Source: Castellaniella sp049673105 (GTDB lineage Bacteria; Pseudomonadota; Gammaproteobacteria; Burkholderiales; Burkholderiaceae_B). From it: 64,000 nucleotides of DNA. Under the pieces are notes generated by a model, which was given only the letters and a program-made list of their open reading frames with translations, made no database searches and had not been told where the DNA came from. Positions 17,884-26,460 of this stretch are shown here, piece by piece (position 1 is the first letter of the stretch; every line of letters starts with the position of its first letter). The position numbers were made by a program, and so were the translations under genes. The DNA lies in the NCBI RefSeq assembly GCF_049673105.1, contig NZ_JBATXG010000005.1:1-64000 (forward strand), in the 5' to 3' direction.

Positions 17884-18669
17884 ATGCTCGTCCGTCATGC
17901 CTTGCCGCAAGCCGCGCCGATGGAACAAATAGATTGGCCTGGCGTCGAGGCGGGCGGCCTGACCCTGAGCATCGCCCGCACGCAGACCGAACTGGAAGCC
18001 CTGCAGCGCTTGCGCTTTCGGGTCTTCACCGAAGACCTGGGCGCATATTTCCCCCAGGCGGAAGGCGATCGGGACGTGGATCGCTTCGACCCCTGGTGCA
18101 TGCATTTCATGGTGCAGGATGTGACCACGCAGCAGGTCGTGGGCACCTACCGGCTGCTGACGCCGGAATCCGCCGTCCGGGCGGGCGGCTACTATTCCGA
18201 ATCGGAGTTCGATCTGGAGCCGCTGCAGGCCCTGCGCCCCTGGCTGGTGGAAGTCGGTCGTTCCTGCATCGATGCGCGATTCCGCCACGGCACGGCCATC
18301 ATGCTGCTGTGGTCGGCCCTGAGCCAGGTGATGATGCAGGGGGGCTATCGCTACATGCTGGGCTGCGCCAGCGTCAGTCTGCGCGATGGCGGCGCCACGG
18401 CATCCGAGGTCTGGCGCCGGGCGCAGGCCCTGATGGACCGCCATCCCGATGTGCCGCAGATCCGGCCCTTGCATCCTTATCCGGTAGACCGTCTGGACAG
18501 CACGCTGCCGGCACGGGTGCCGCCCTTGATCAAGGGCTATCTGAAGCTGGGTGCGACCATCTGCGGCGCGCCTGCCTGGGATCCCGATTTCCATACCGCC
18601 GATTTTCCCATTCTGCTGGACCTGGAATGGTTGGATGCCCGCTACCGGCGGCATTTCGGTATGGAGTGA
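17884..18669 (+). CDS. olsB: L-ornithine N-alpha-acyltransferase (ornithine lipid synthesis)
   Basis: The 261-residue product resembles OlsB, the GNAT-type enzyme that transfers a 3-hydroxyacyl chain from acyl-ACP to ornithine, the first step to phosphorus-free ornithine lipids. Visible features are the N-terminal substrate region AIARTQTELEALQRLRFRVFTEDLGAYFP, the DxW motif DRFDPWCMHFMV, GTYRLL, and EVGRSCIDARFRHG with the conserved ARG-like acyl-binding segment. Near the C terminus is PPLIKGYLKLGATICGAPAWDPDFHTADF. The ATG at 17884 has GGAG 8 bases upstream; an upstream TTG (17869) is less likely. No olsA is present in the window. The PHO box upstream suggests induction by phosphate limitation. 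Confidence 0.88.
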   Translation: MLVRHALPQAAPMEQIDWPGVEAGGLTLSIARTQTELEALQRLRFRVFTEDLGAYFPQAEGDRDVDRFDPWCMHFMVQDVTTQQVVGTYRLLTPESAVRAGGYYSESEFDLEPLQALRPWLVEVGRSCIDARFRHGTAIMLLWSALSQVMMQGGYRYMLGCASVSLRDGGATASEVWRRAQALMDRHPDVPQIRPLHPYPVDRLDSTLPARVPPLIKGYLKLGATICGAPAWDPDFHTADFPILLDLEWLDARYRRHFGME

Positions 18670-18696
18670 CGGCCTGTGCGCGGCTGTCGTCGGGCC

Positions 18697-20190
18697 TTAT
18701 TGCTCGACGACTTCCAGGGTGAATCCCGCTTTGCGCCAGACGTCGATCTCGCCTTTCAGCAGGAAACCGCTGAGCGGATGATCCGCCAGCCAGCCTTCGG
18801 GTACCGACAAAGCCAGATGCTGGGCGTTTGCCGTCAGTTTGAAAGGCCGTGTGTCGCGGGCTTCCCGGCGGCGCAGCAGCAAGACGGCCAGCCGCAGGCA
18901 GCATAGGGCCAGCCATTGTTCGCGGGTGGGTGTATAGGATCGGACCTTGGACAGCTTGCCCTGGTGGCCCAGCGCCAGAAAGGCCAGCAGCTGCTGGTCG
19001 TCGTGTGAAAAGCCCGGCATGTCGGCGTGTTCCAGAATGTAGGCGCCATGCTTGTGATAGTCGTTGCGCGCGATCGCCAGGCCGATCTCGTGCAGTTGCG
19101 CGGTCCAGCCCAGGGCCTTGCGCAGCTCGGTCGTCGCCAGTTGACGGCTGTCCAGGCCCAACTGATCGAACAGGGACAAGGCGGTCTGTTGCACCTGGTC
19201 GGCCTGGTCGGTGTCCAGTTGGTAGCGGCTGCTCATCTGGCGCACCGTCGCGTCGCGCTGATCGCGGTGGGAATCGCGGCCCAGCAGATCGTGCAGCACC
19301 CCGATGCGTAGCGCGCCGTCGCCGGCGTCCATGCGCGTGATGCCCAATTCCTGGAAGGCCGCCATCATGATGGCCAGGCCGCCCGCCAGCACCGGGGCGC
19401 GTTCGGCTTTCAGGCCGGCCCAGTCCTGCAGATGCACCTGCCCGGCCTTGATCAGCGCGGCGGCCAGGCGGTCCATGCCGTCCAGGGTGATGCTGCGGTC
19501 GCTGAAGCCATTTTCCACCAGGATGGCCAGCAGCCCCTTGGCGGTGCCTGACGAGCCGTAGGCTTCCTGCCAGCCGATGCGGCGGTAGCGGTGGGTGATG
19601 GATTCGATGGTGCTGCGGGCAGCCAGAATGGCCCGGTGCATCCGGGCTTTGGTGATCAGGCCGTTGGGAAAGAAGAGCCGCGTCCAGGTCGTGCAGCCCA
19701 GTTGCAGCGAGGCCAGCTGCAGGGGCTGCTTGCCCTGGCCGATGATGAACTCGGTAGACCCGCCGCCGATGTCGATCACCAGGCGCCGGTCATCCGTCAG
19801 GGGCAGGTCCTGAATGACGCCCAAGTAGATCAGCCGGGCTTCTTCCTGGCCGGAAATGACTTCGATGGGAAATCCCAGGGCGCGTTCCGCTTCGGGCAGG
19901 ATTTCAGCCGCGTTGCGCGCCACCCGGAAGGTATTGGTGGCTACCGCCCGCACATTGGCAGGCGAGAATCCCTGCAGCCGCTCGCCGAAACGCTGCAAGG
20001 CGGCGATGGCCTGGGCCACGGTCGCAGCATTGATGCGCTGATGCTCGTCCAGTCCGTTCGCCAAGGCGACCAGCTCGCGCAGTTTGTCTTCTGTGTAGAG
20101 CTGGGTGCCGCCGTCGTGACGCACGATGCGCCCGATGGAGAGCCGGAACGTGTTCGAGCCGAGGTCAATCGAAGCCAACCGGTCGTCCAT
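18697..20190 (-). CDS. ppx: Exopolyphosphatase
   Basis: This 497-residue Ppx/GppA-family phosphatase removes terminal phosphates from polyphosphate. The sugar-kinase/actin-like fold is marked by SIDLGSNTFRLSIGR at the N terminus, the AVATNTFRVARNA and SGQEEARLIYLG motifs and the second glycine loop VIDIGGGSTEFIIG. The C-terminal HD-like region contains LHEIGLAIARNDYHKHGAYIL. The start at 20190 (MDDRLAS) is chosen over an upstream ATG at 20211, which adds seven unconserved residues. It is divergent from ppk, with 67 bases between starts, and convergent with olsB. Confidence 0.95.
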   Translation of the reverse strand: MDDRLASIDLGSNTFRLSIGRIVRHDGGTQLYTEDKLRELVALANGLDEHQRINAATVAQAIAALQRFGERLQGFSPANVRAVATNTFRVARNAAEILPEAERALGFPIEVISGQEEARLIYLGVIQDLPLTDDRRLVIDIGGGSTEFIIGQGKQPLQLASLQLGCTTWTRLFFPNGLITKARMHRAILAARSTIESITHRYRRIGWQEAYGSSGTAKGLLAILVENGFSDRSITLDGMDRLAAALIKAGQVHLQDWAGLKAERAPVLAGGLAIMMAAFQELGITRMDAGDGALRIGVLHDLLGRDSHRDQRDATVRQMSSRYQLDTDQADQVQQTALSLFDQLGLDSRQLATTELRKALGWTAQLHEIGLAIARNDYHKHGAYILEHADMPGFSHDDQQLLAFLALGHQGKLSKVRSYTPTREQWLALCCLRLAVLLLRRREARDTRPFKLTANAQHLALSVPEGWLADHPLSGFLLKGEIDVWRKAGFTLEVVEQ

Positions 20191-20257
20191 GGGGATACCT
20201 GAGAATGTCACACTGTGCGATTATAGTGGCCGTAACATGACAGGATTGGGAGTCCCC

Positions 20258-22327
20258 ATGCACGGCGTCGACGCATCGCCACCTTTATTGAATCGCGAAC
20301 TTTCGGTATTGAAGTTCAACGAGCGGGTATTGTCCATGGCAGAACGCCTGGACGTGCCGCCGGTTGAGCGGCTGCGTTACCTGTGCATCGTGGGGTCGAA
20401 CCTGGATGAGTTCTTTGAAATCCGCATGGCCAGCCTCAAAGAACAGCAGCGCCAGACGCCGGAATTGATAGGCGCCGACGGCATGACGCCGGGCGAGGCC
20501 TTCGACCGGGTGCAAAGGGCGGCCCATGCCCTGGTGGATCGGCAAAACCGCCTGCTGACCGGCGAGGTCATGCCCAAGCTGATGGAATGCGGCGTGGGCT
20601 TGATCTATTCCACCGGCTGGACGGATCTGCAGCGCGAATGGGCGTATGGGGTGTTCCAGCGCGACGTCATGCCGCTGTTGACCCCGATCGGTCTGGACCC
20701 GGCGCATCCCTTTCCCAGGGTGTACAACAAAAGCCTGAACTTCATTGTGTCGCTGAGCGGCGAGGACGCCTTTGGCCGCGAGGGCCACATCGCCATCGTG
20801 CAAGCGCCCAGAGCCTTGCCGCGCATGATGAAGGTGCCCGCCGAAATCGCCGGCATCCCCGACGGCTTCATGCTGCTGACCACCATGATCAACGCCTTCG
20901 TCGGCGATCTGTTCCCCGGCATGGACGTGCAGGGCTGCTATCAGTGGCGGGTGACGCGCAATAGCGATCTGTTCGTGGACGAAGAAGAAATCACCAATCT
21001 GCGCCAGGCCTTGCAGGGCGAATTGTCGCAGCGCAATTTCGGGGCGTCCGTGCGGCTGGAAATCGCCCACGCCATGCCGCCCGATCTGGAACTCTTTCTG
21101 CAGCGGGAATTCAATCTGGGTCCCGCCGATACCTATCGCGTCAACGGTCCGGTCAATCTGGGGCGACTGATGCAATTGTGCAATCGGGTGGGGCGCGCCG
21201 ATCTGGAATATCCCGTGTTCCGCCCCAGAGTGCCGGCGCCCTTCGATGGCGATCTGGAACGCCCCGATGCCCTGTTTGCCGCCATTGCCGCTCGCGATCA
21301 TTTGCTGCATCACCCCTACCAGTCCTTTCAGCCCGTGCTGATGTTCCTGCGGGCTGCCGCTCTGGATCCGCAGGTGGTGGCGATCAAGCAGACCATCTAC
21401 CGCACGGGCGAAGATTCCGAACTGATGGGGCTGCTGCTGTCGGCGGCCCGCGCCGGCAAGGAAGTCACCGTCGTGGTCGAACTGATGGCGCGTTTCGACG
21501 AGCAGACCAACATCAACTGGGCAGCGCGCCTGGAAGAAGTCGGCGCGCACGTCAGCTACGGTGTGGTGGGCCACAAGACCCACGCCAAGATGGCGTTGGC
21601 CCTGCGCCGTGAAGACGGTCGCATCCGCCGCTACGGCCACCTGGGGACTGGAAACTATCATCCGCGCACGGCCAAGCTCTATACCGATTTCGGCTTGCTG
21701 ACGGCCAATCAGGCCATCTGCGAGGACATGGATCAGGTCTTTTCCCTGCTGACGGGGCTGGGCGCGCGGCGCGAATTGAAGCTGCTGCTGCAATCGCCCT
21801 TCACCCTGCACGACACCGTGCTGAACCTGATTCGCTCGGAAACCGAATTCGCCCGGGCCGGCAAGCGCGCCCGCATCCGCGCCAAGATGAATTCCCTGCT
21901 GGAACCCACCGTCATCCAGGCGCTCTACGAGGCCAGCCAGGCGGGGGTGCGCATCGATCTGATCGTGCGCGGCGCCTGCGCCCTGCAGGCGGGGGTGCCG
22001 GGGCTATCCGAACGCATTCGGGTGCGGTCCGTGATCGGACGCTTTCTGGAGCATTCCAGGGTGTTCTATTTCTACCAGGACGGGGCCGAGCCGCTGTACC
22101 TGTCGTCCGCCGACTGGATGGACCGCAATTTCCTGCGGCGCGTCGAACTGGCCTTCCCCGTGCTGGACAAAACCCTGCGCCGCCGCGTGATCGACGAGGC
22201 CTTCACCTTCGCCTGGCGCGACAACCAACTGGCCTGGGCAGCCCAGCCCGATGGCCGCTACCTGCGCGTGCGCAACCGCCGCGCCCCTGTGAACCTGCAC
22301 CAACACCTGATGGCGAGATTGGGATGA
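20258..22327 (+). CDS. ppk: Polyphosphate kinase 1
   Basis: This is a 689-residue PPK1 that polymerises the ATP gamma-phosphate into polyphosphate and runs in reverse. The N-terminal LLNRELSVLKFNERVL and SNLDEFFEIRMASLKEQ are characteristic. The phospholipase-D-like catalytic half shows HHPYQSFQPVLMFLRAAA, VGHKTHAKMALALRRE with the phosphorylated-histidine region, GHLGTGNYHPRTAKLYTDFGLLT and SSADWMDRNFLRRVE. Length is standard. ATG 20258 has GGGAG five bases upstream; an ATG at 20237 is possible. It is divergent from ppx and followed by repeats and the pst operon. Confidence 0.97.
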   Translation: MHGVDASPPLLNRELSVLKFNERVLSMAERLDVPPVERLRYLCIVGSNLDEFFEIRMASLKEQQRQTPELIGADGMTPGEAFDRVQRAAHALVDRQNRLLTGEVMPKLMECGVGLIYSTGWTDLQREWAYGVFQRDVMPLLTPIGLDPAHPFPRVYNKSLNFIVSLSGEDAFGREGHIAIVQAPRALPRMMKVPAEIAGIPDGFMLLTTMINAFVGDLFPGMDVQGCYQWRVTRNSDLFVDEEEITNLRQALQGELSQRNFGASVRLEIAHAMPPDLELFLQREFNLGPADTYRVNGPVNLGRLMQLCNRVGRADLEYPVFRPRVPAPFDGDLERPDALFAAIAARDHLLHHPYQSFQPVLMFLRAAALDPQVVAIKQTIYRTGEDSELMGLLLSAARAGKEVTVVVELMARFDEQTNINWAARLEEVGAHVSYGVVGHKTHAKMALALRREDGRIRRYGHLGTGNYHPRTAKLYTDFGLLTANQAICEDMDQVFSLLTGLGARRELKLLLQSPFTLHDTVLNLIRSETEFARAGKRARIRAKMNSLLEPTVIQALYEASQAGVRIDLIVRGACALQAGVPGLSERIRVRSVIGRFLEHSRVFYFYQDGAEPLYLSSADWMDRNFLRRVELAFPVLDKTLRRRVIDEAFTFAWRDNQLAWAAQPDGRYLRVRNRRAPVNLHQHLMARLG

Positions 22328-22334
22328 GGCCGGA

Positions 22335-22400
22335 CATAGGACAGTCCTGAGGACTGTCCTATGCCTGCCGAATCCGAGCGGCTTGCAAGCCGCGAGGTGG
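22335..22400. repeat. Bipartite hairpin repeat, copy A (before pstS)
   Basis: A variable hairpin, CATAGGACAGTCC-TGA-GGACTGTCCTATG (22335-22363), is followed by GCCTGCCG and then a conserved palindromic unit (22374-22400) built on CCGAGCGGCTTGCAAGCC and ending CGAGGTGG. The same arrangement, with a different but still perfectly paired first hairpin, occurs after pstB. It lies just downstream of the ppk stop. Confidence 0.85.
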
Positions 22401-22412
22401 GGGAGCCGTGGC

Positions 22413-22439
22413 CCGAGCGGCTTGCAAGCCGCGAGGTGG
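22413..22439. repeat. Conserved palindromic unit, copy B (before pstS)
   Basis: This 27-bp unit is identical to 22374-22400, with core palindrome GCGGCTTGCAAGCCGC and tail GAGGTGG. It lacks the accompanying variable hairpin. It ends 11 bases before the pstS PHO box. Confidence 0.85.
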
Positions 22440-22449
22440 GGGGCTGGAA

Positions 22450-22483
22450 TTGTCATCAAACTGTCACCTCCGGTCTTTATCAT
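22450..22483 (+). promoter_or_regulatory. PHO box promoter of the pst operon
   Basis: TTGTCAT (22450-22456), spacer CAAA and CTGTCAC (22461-22467) match the PhoB direct repeat at 13 of 14 repeat positions. TATCAT (22478-22483) follows after exactly 10 bp as the -10. pstS starts 58 bases further on. PhoB activation under phosphate limitation is expected for pst operons. Confidence 0.88.
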
Positions 22484-22540
22484 CCCGTCCTGACGGATCA
22501 GAAACCGTCATCTCTCACCATCCTCACAGGAATTTTCCAT

Positions 22541-23587
22541 ATGTTCAAACGGATGCTGGTTCAATGCGCGACGGGCCTGACGCTGATGGCAGCCGCCGGT
22601 GCGACCGCGTTTGCCGCCGACTTGACGGGGGCGGGGGCTTCTTTCCCCTATCCGATCTATGCCAAGTGGGCTGCTAAATATCAGGAAGTCAGCGGTCACC
22701 GCGTCAATTACCAGTCGATCGGTTCCGGCGGCGGGCAGCAACAGATCATCGCCAAGACAGTCGATTTCGGCGCCTCGGATGATCCCATGAAGCCCGATGC
22801 CTTGCAGGAAAACGGTCTGATTCAGTTCCCGGCGGTGGTCGGCGGGACCGTCCCGGTGCTCAATGTCGAAGGCATCCAGGCAGGCCAGCTGAAGCTGACC
22901 GGTCCGGTACTGGCGGACATCTTCCTGGGCAAGATCAAGAAATGGAACGATCCGGCCATCGCCGATCTGAATCCGGGCGCCGAGCTGCCTGCCAAGGGCA
23001 TCGTCGTGGTGCACCGTTCGGATGGGTCGGGCACGACATTCGGCTGGACCAATTATCTGTCTCAGGTGTCGCCGGCCTGGAAAGAGCAGGTCGGTCAGGG
23101 CAAGGCAGTCAAATGGCCCACGGGACAGGGCGGCAAGGGCAATGAAGGCGTGGCCGCCTACGTGCGTCAGCTGAAGAATTCCATCGGCTATGTCGAGTAT
23201 GCCTACGCCCATCAGAACGGTCTGGCCTGGGCCCAGTTGCAGAACCGCGAAGGCCAGTTCGTGCAGCCGTCCCAAAAGACGTTTGCCGCCGCTGCCGCCC
23301 ATGCTGACTGGTCGTCTGCGCCAGGCATGGGGCTGGTCCTGAACAACGAGCCGGGCGCCGAATCCTGGCCGGTGACGGCTGCGACCTTTATCCTGGTCCA
23401 CGCCAAGCAGGAAGATCCGAAAAAAGCGCACGAAGTGCTGGCCTTCTTTGACTGGGCCTGGCGCGAGGGTGCCACGATGGCCAGCGAGCTGGACTATGTG
23501 CCGCTGCCTGATGCCGTGACGCAGCAGATCCGCGACCTCTGGACCCAGAAGATCCGCGGCGCGGACGGGGCAGCCGTCTGGCCCTGA
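22541..23587 (+). CDS. pstS: Phosphate ABC transporter substrate-binding protein PstS
   Basis: This 348-residue periplasmic phosphate receptor of the PstSCAB importer has a signal peptide, residues 1-25 (MFKRMLVQCATGLTLMAAAG then ATAFA), with the mature protein starting ADLTGAGASFPYPIYAKW. Phosphate-binding signatures are TGAGASFP, the SIGSGGGQQQI loop, DFGASDDPM, and VHRSDGSGTTFGWTNYLS. ATG 22541 is placed by the signal peptide and an upstream CAGGA. It is the first gene of pstSCAB and carries a PHO box. Confidence 0.97.
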   Translation: MFKRMLVQCATGLTLMAAAGATAFAADLTGAGASFPYPIYAKWAAKYQEVSGHRVNYQSIGSGGGQQQIIAKTVDFGASDDPMKPDALQENGLIQFPAVVGGTVPVLNVEGIQAGQLKLTGPVLADIFLGKIKKWNDPAIADLNPGAELPAKGIVVVHRSDGSGTTFGWTNYLSQVSPAWKEQVGQGKAVKWPTGQGGKGNEGVAAYVRQLKNSIGYVEYAYAHQNGLAWAQLQNREGQFVQPSQKTFAAAAAHADWSSAPGMGLVLNNEPGAESWPVTAATFILVHAKQEDPKKAHEVLAFFDWAWREGATMASELDYVPLPDAVTQQIRDLWTQKIRGADGAAVWP

Positions 23588-23660
23588 TCGTCTCGCTCAT
23601 CGCCCCGATGCGCCGCCCGGACCCGCCGGGGACTGGGATCAGTGCAGGGGCTTGCCGCGG

Positions 23661-23686
23661 CGGGCAGTCTGATGACTGCCCGTTTG
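23661..23686 (+). terminator. Hairpin between pstS and pstC (probable partial terminator)
   Basis: CGGGCAGTC (23661-23669), loop TGAT, GACTGCCCG (23674-23682), then TTTG. A nine-bp perfect stem with a weak T tail in the 175-base pstS-pstC gap would lower pstCAB expression relative to the abundant binding protein. Confidence 0.6.
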
Positions 23687-23762
23687 TGGGAAAATACGGT
23701 TCTTTGAATCCTGATCGGCTCGTCTGGCGACAGACGGCACTTTTTCACCGAAAGTCCCCCTC

Positions 23763-24704
23763 ATGATCACACAACACCGCAGCCTGCTGGTGGACGCCGG
23801 ATTCCGGCACCTGACGCGGGCATTCGCGTTCCTGGTTTTCATCCTGCTGGCCGGTATCCTGGTGTCGCTGGTGTATGGCAGCCGGGACACGCTGGTCCGG
23901 GATGGCTTGGCCTTTTTGTGGACCAATGACTGGGACCCCGTCAAACAGCATTACGGCGCGCTGGTGCCCATCATGGGGACGGTCATCAGCGCCTTGCTGG
24001 CCTTGCTGATCGCCGTGCCGGTGTCTTTTGGCATCGCCATGTTCCTGACCGAACTGGCCCCGGCCTGGGTGCGCCGGCCCCTGGGGATCGCCATTGAAAT
24101 GCTGGCGGCGATTCCGTCCATCATCTACGGCATGTGGGGCCTGTTCGTGTTCGTGCCGCTGTTCCAGGAACACGTGCAGCCCCACATAGTGGATTTCTTC
24201 GACGGCATCCCGGTGCTGGGCGACCTGTTTGCCGGGCCCCCCATGGGGATCGGCCTGTTCACCGCCGGGCTGATCCTGTCCATCATGGTGATTCCCTTCA
24301 TCACCGCCGTCATGCGCGATGTCTTCGAGCAGGTGCCGCCCCTACTGAAGGAATCCGCCTACGGCCTGGGCAGCACCACCTGGGAAGTCGTCTGGAAAAT
24401 CGTTCTGCCCTATACCAAGCACGGCGTCATCGGCGGCATCATGCTGGGTCTGGGGCGGGCATTGGGTGAAACCATGGCCGTCACCTTTGTGATTGGCAAT
24501 GCCTTCAACCTGCCGTCCTCGATCTTTTCGCCGTCGAACTCCATCGCCTCGGCGCTGGCCAACGAATTCAACGAGGCGGGCGGGCTGCAGAAATCGGCCT
24601 TGCTGGAACTGGGGCTGATCCTGTTCCTGATCACCACCATTGTTCTGGCTTTGTCGAAGTTCATGCTCTTGCAACTGACGCGCAAAGAAGGCGCTCATCA
24701 CTGA
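23763..24704 (+). CDS. pstC: Phosphate ABC transporter permease PstC
   Basis: This is a 313-residue inner-membrane subunit with about six transmembrane segments. It carries the PstC landmarks WDPVKQHYGALVPIMGT near residue 58, LAAIPSIIYGMWGLFVFVP, and the cytoplasmic coupling (EAA) loop ESAYGLGSTTWEVVWKIVLPYTKHGVIGGIMLGLGRALGETMAV. It starts 175 bases after pstS, past a hairpin, and ends 7 bases before pstA. Confidence 0.96.
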   Translation: MITQHRSLLVDAGFRHLTRAFAFLVFILLAGILVSLVYGSRDTLVRDGLAFLWTNDWDPVKQHYGALVPIMGTVISALLALLIAVPVSFGIAMFLTELAPAWVRRPLGIAIEMLAAIPSIIYGMWGLFVFVPLFQEHVQPHIVDFFDGIPVLGDLFAGPPMGIGLFTAGLILSIMVIPFITAVMRDVFEQVPPLLKESAYGLGSTTWEVVWKIVLPYTKHGVIGGIMLGLGRALGETMAVTFVIGNAFNLPSSIFSPSNSIASALANEFNEAGGLQKSALLELGLILFLITTIVLALSKFMLLQLTRKEGAHH

Positions 24705-24711
24705 CCTGCCC

Positions 24712-25572
24712 ATGCCCGCACCCGATTCCCCCATCGTCCTGAATAATCCGATCTACCGGCGCCGGCGGCGGTTCAATCGCCTCATGCTGGGCCTGTCGAG
24801 CCTGGCCTTGGGGTCGGGGCTGTTCTGGCTGGCCTGGATCATCGCCACCCTGCTGATCAAGGGCGGCGGCGCGCTGTCTATGACCCTGTTGCTGGAAAGC
24901 ACTCCGCCTCCCGGCGAGGCTGGGGGCTTGCTGAACGCCATCGTCGGCAGCGTGCTGATGTCGGCGGTCGGGACGCTGATCGGCACCCCGATCGGTGTGT
25001 TGGCGGGCACCTATCTGGCGGAATACGGTCGCCGGGGGTGGCTGGCGCCGGCCACCCGTTTTCTGAATGACGTGCTGCTGTCCGCCCCGTCCATCGTCAT
25101 CGGTCTGTTCATCTATGCCGTGTATGTGGCGCAGGTCGGGCATTACTCGGGCTGGGCCGGGGCTTTCGCCCTGGCGATCCTGGTGATCCCCGTGGTTGTG
25201 CGGGCGACCGACAATATGCTGTGCCTGGTCCCCAACAGCTTGCGCGAAGCCGCCGCCGCTTTGGGCTGCCCGCAGTGGCGGGTGGTGGTTTTCATTTGCT
25301 ACCGGGCGGCCCGTTCAGGCATCATCACCGGCATTTTGCTGGCCGTGGCCCGCATCGCCGGCGAAACCGCGCCCCTGCTGTTCACCGCCTTGAACAACCA
25401 GTTCATGTCCCTGAACATGAACGCGCCGATCGCCAACCTGCCGGTGGTGATCTTCCAATACGCCGCCAGTCCCTTCGAGGACTGGAACCGCCTGGCTTGG
25501 GCGGGCGCTGCCCTGATCACCCTGCTGGTACTGGGGATCAATATCGCCGCTCGTAGCCTGTTCCGCAAATAA
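24712..25572 (+). CDS. pstA: Phosphate ABC transporter permease PstA
   Basis: The 286-residue second permease of the Pst complex begins with a short cytoplasmic arginine-rich stretch (YRRRRRFN). About six membrane helices follow. Motifs include GGLLNAIVGSVLMSAVGTLIGTPIGVLAGTYLAEYG, SAPSIVIGLFIYA and the EAA loop REAAAALGCPQWRVVVFICYRAARSGIITGILLAVARIAGETAPLLFTA. It pairs with PstC. Its 7-base gap from pstC and 16-base gap to pstB place it firmly in the operon. Confidence 0.96.
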   Translation: MPAPDSPIVLNNPIYRRRRRFNRLMLGLSSLALGSGLFWLAWIIATLLIKGGGALSMTLLLESTPPPGEAGGLLNAIVGSVLMSAVGTLIGTPIGVLAGTYLAEYGRRGWLAPATRFLNDVLLSAPSIVIGLFIYAVYVAQVGHYSGWAGAFALAILVIPVVVRATDNMLCLVPNSLREAAAALGCPQWRVVVFICYRAARSGIITGILLAVARIAGETAPLLFTALNNQFMSLNMNAPIANLPVVIFQYAASPFEDWNRLAWAGAALITLLVLGINIAARSLFRK

Positions 25573-25588
25573 TCTGTCTTCGCCCACT

Positions 25589-26371
25589 ATGATCCTGTCC
25601 ACGACCGCCGCCCCGGAACGCACCAAACTGGCCGTGCGCGACCTGAATTTCTACTACGGCAGTTACCATGCCCTGCGCGACATCAATATGGACATCGCTG
25701 AAAACAAGGTGACGGCGTTCATCGGCCCGTCGGGCTGCGGCAAATCGACTTTGCTGCGCACCTTCAACCGCATGTTCGAACTGTATCCCGGCCAGCGGGC
25801 CCAGGGCTCTATCGAACTGGACGGCGAAGACTTGCTGAATTCCCGCTTGGACATTTCCCTGATCCGCGCCAAGGTCGGCATGGTGTTCCAGAAGCCCACG
25901 CCGTTCCCCATGAGCATCTACGACAACATCGCCTTCGGCGTGCGTCTGTTCGAGCGGCTCAGCAAGGGCGAAATGGACGAGCGCGTGGAATGGGCCCTGA
26001 CCAAGGCGGCCCTGTGGAACGAGGTCAAGGACAAGCTGGGCCAAAGCGGCAACGGCCTGTCCGGCGGCCAGCAGCAGCGGCTGTGCATCGCCAGGGGCGT
26101 GGCCATCAAGCCCGAAGTCCTGCTGCTGGATGAACCCTGCTCGGCCCTGGACCCGATTTCCACCGCCAAGATCGAAGAGCTGATCGCCGAACTGAAGGAC
26201 GACTACACCGTCGTCATCGTGACGCATAATATGCAGCAGGCCGCCCGCTGCTCGGATTACACCGCCTACATGTACCTGGGCGAACTGATGGAATTCGGCC
26301 CCACCGACCAGATCTTCATCAAGCCCTCCCGCAAAGAAACCGAAGACTACATCACGGGGCGGTTTGGATAA
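25589..26371 (+). CDS. pstB: Phosphate ABC transporter ATP-binding protein PstB
   Basis: The 260-residue ATPase of the phosphate importer contains Walker A GPSGCGKST near residue 48, the Q-loop VFQKPTPFPMSIYDNIAFGVR typical of PstB, the signature LSGGQQQRL, Walker B LLLDEPCSALDP and the H-loop THNM. Length is normal. It is the last gene of the operon. In many proteobacteria phoU follows, but here 256 bases of non-coding DNA with hairpin repeats follow instead, then a different two-component operon. Confidence 0.97.
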   Translation: MILSTTAAPERTKLAVRDLNFYYGSYHALRDINMDIAENKVTAFIGPSGCGKSTLLRTFNRMFELYPGQRAQGSIELDGEDLLNSRLDISLIRAKVGMVFQKPTPFPMSIYDNIAFGVRLFERLSKGEMDERVEWALTKAALWNEVKDKLGQSGNGLSGGQQQRLCIARGVAIKPEVLLLDEPCSALDPISTAKIEELIAELKDDYTVVIVTHNMQQAARCSDYTAYMYLGELMEFGPTDQIFIKPSRKETEDYITGRFG

Positions 26372-26380
26372 ATCCGGACA

Positions 26381-26445
26381 CGCAATAGCCCCTGCGGGCT
26401 ATTGCGCGCCAGAATTATCCGAGCGGCCTGCAGGCCGCGAGGTGG
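26381..26445. repeat. Bipartite hairpin repeat, copy C (after pstB)
   Basis: The variable hairpin CGCAATAGCCC-CTGC-GGGCTATTGCG (26381-26406) is followed by the conserved unit at 26419-26445. In this copy the palindrome core reads GCGGCCTGCAGGCCGC: both arms changed together relative to the other copies (T to C and A to G). It starts ten bases after the pstB stop and may serve as its 3' end. Confidence 0.85.
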
Positions 26446-26460
26446 ATAAGGCCGGACCAG

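Noticed and set aside
20210..20245. A PHO-box-like CTGTCAT and a TATAAT on the minus strand between ppx and ppk
   Set aside because: The second half-site is poor (5/7) and the -10 would abut it directly, unlike the 10-bp spacing at olsB and pstS. No PhoB control of ppx/ppk is claimed.
22004..22483. Open frames across the hairpin repeats that encode HLAACKPLG-like peptides (also at 26347-26568)
   Set aside because: The peptide is only the translation of the palindromic repeat; similar translations in other genomes would reflect the repeat, not a protein family.
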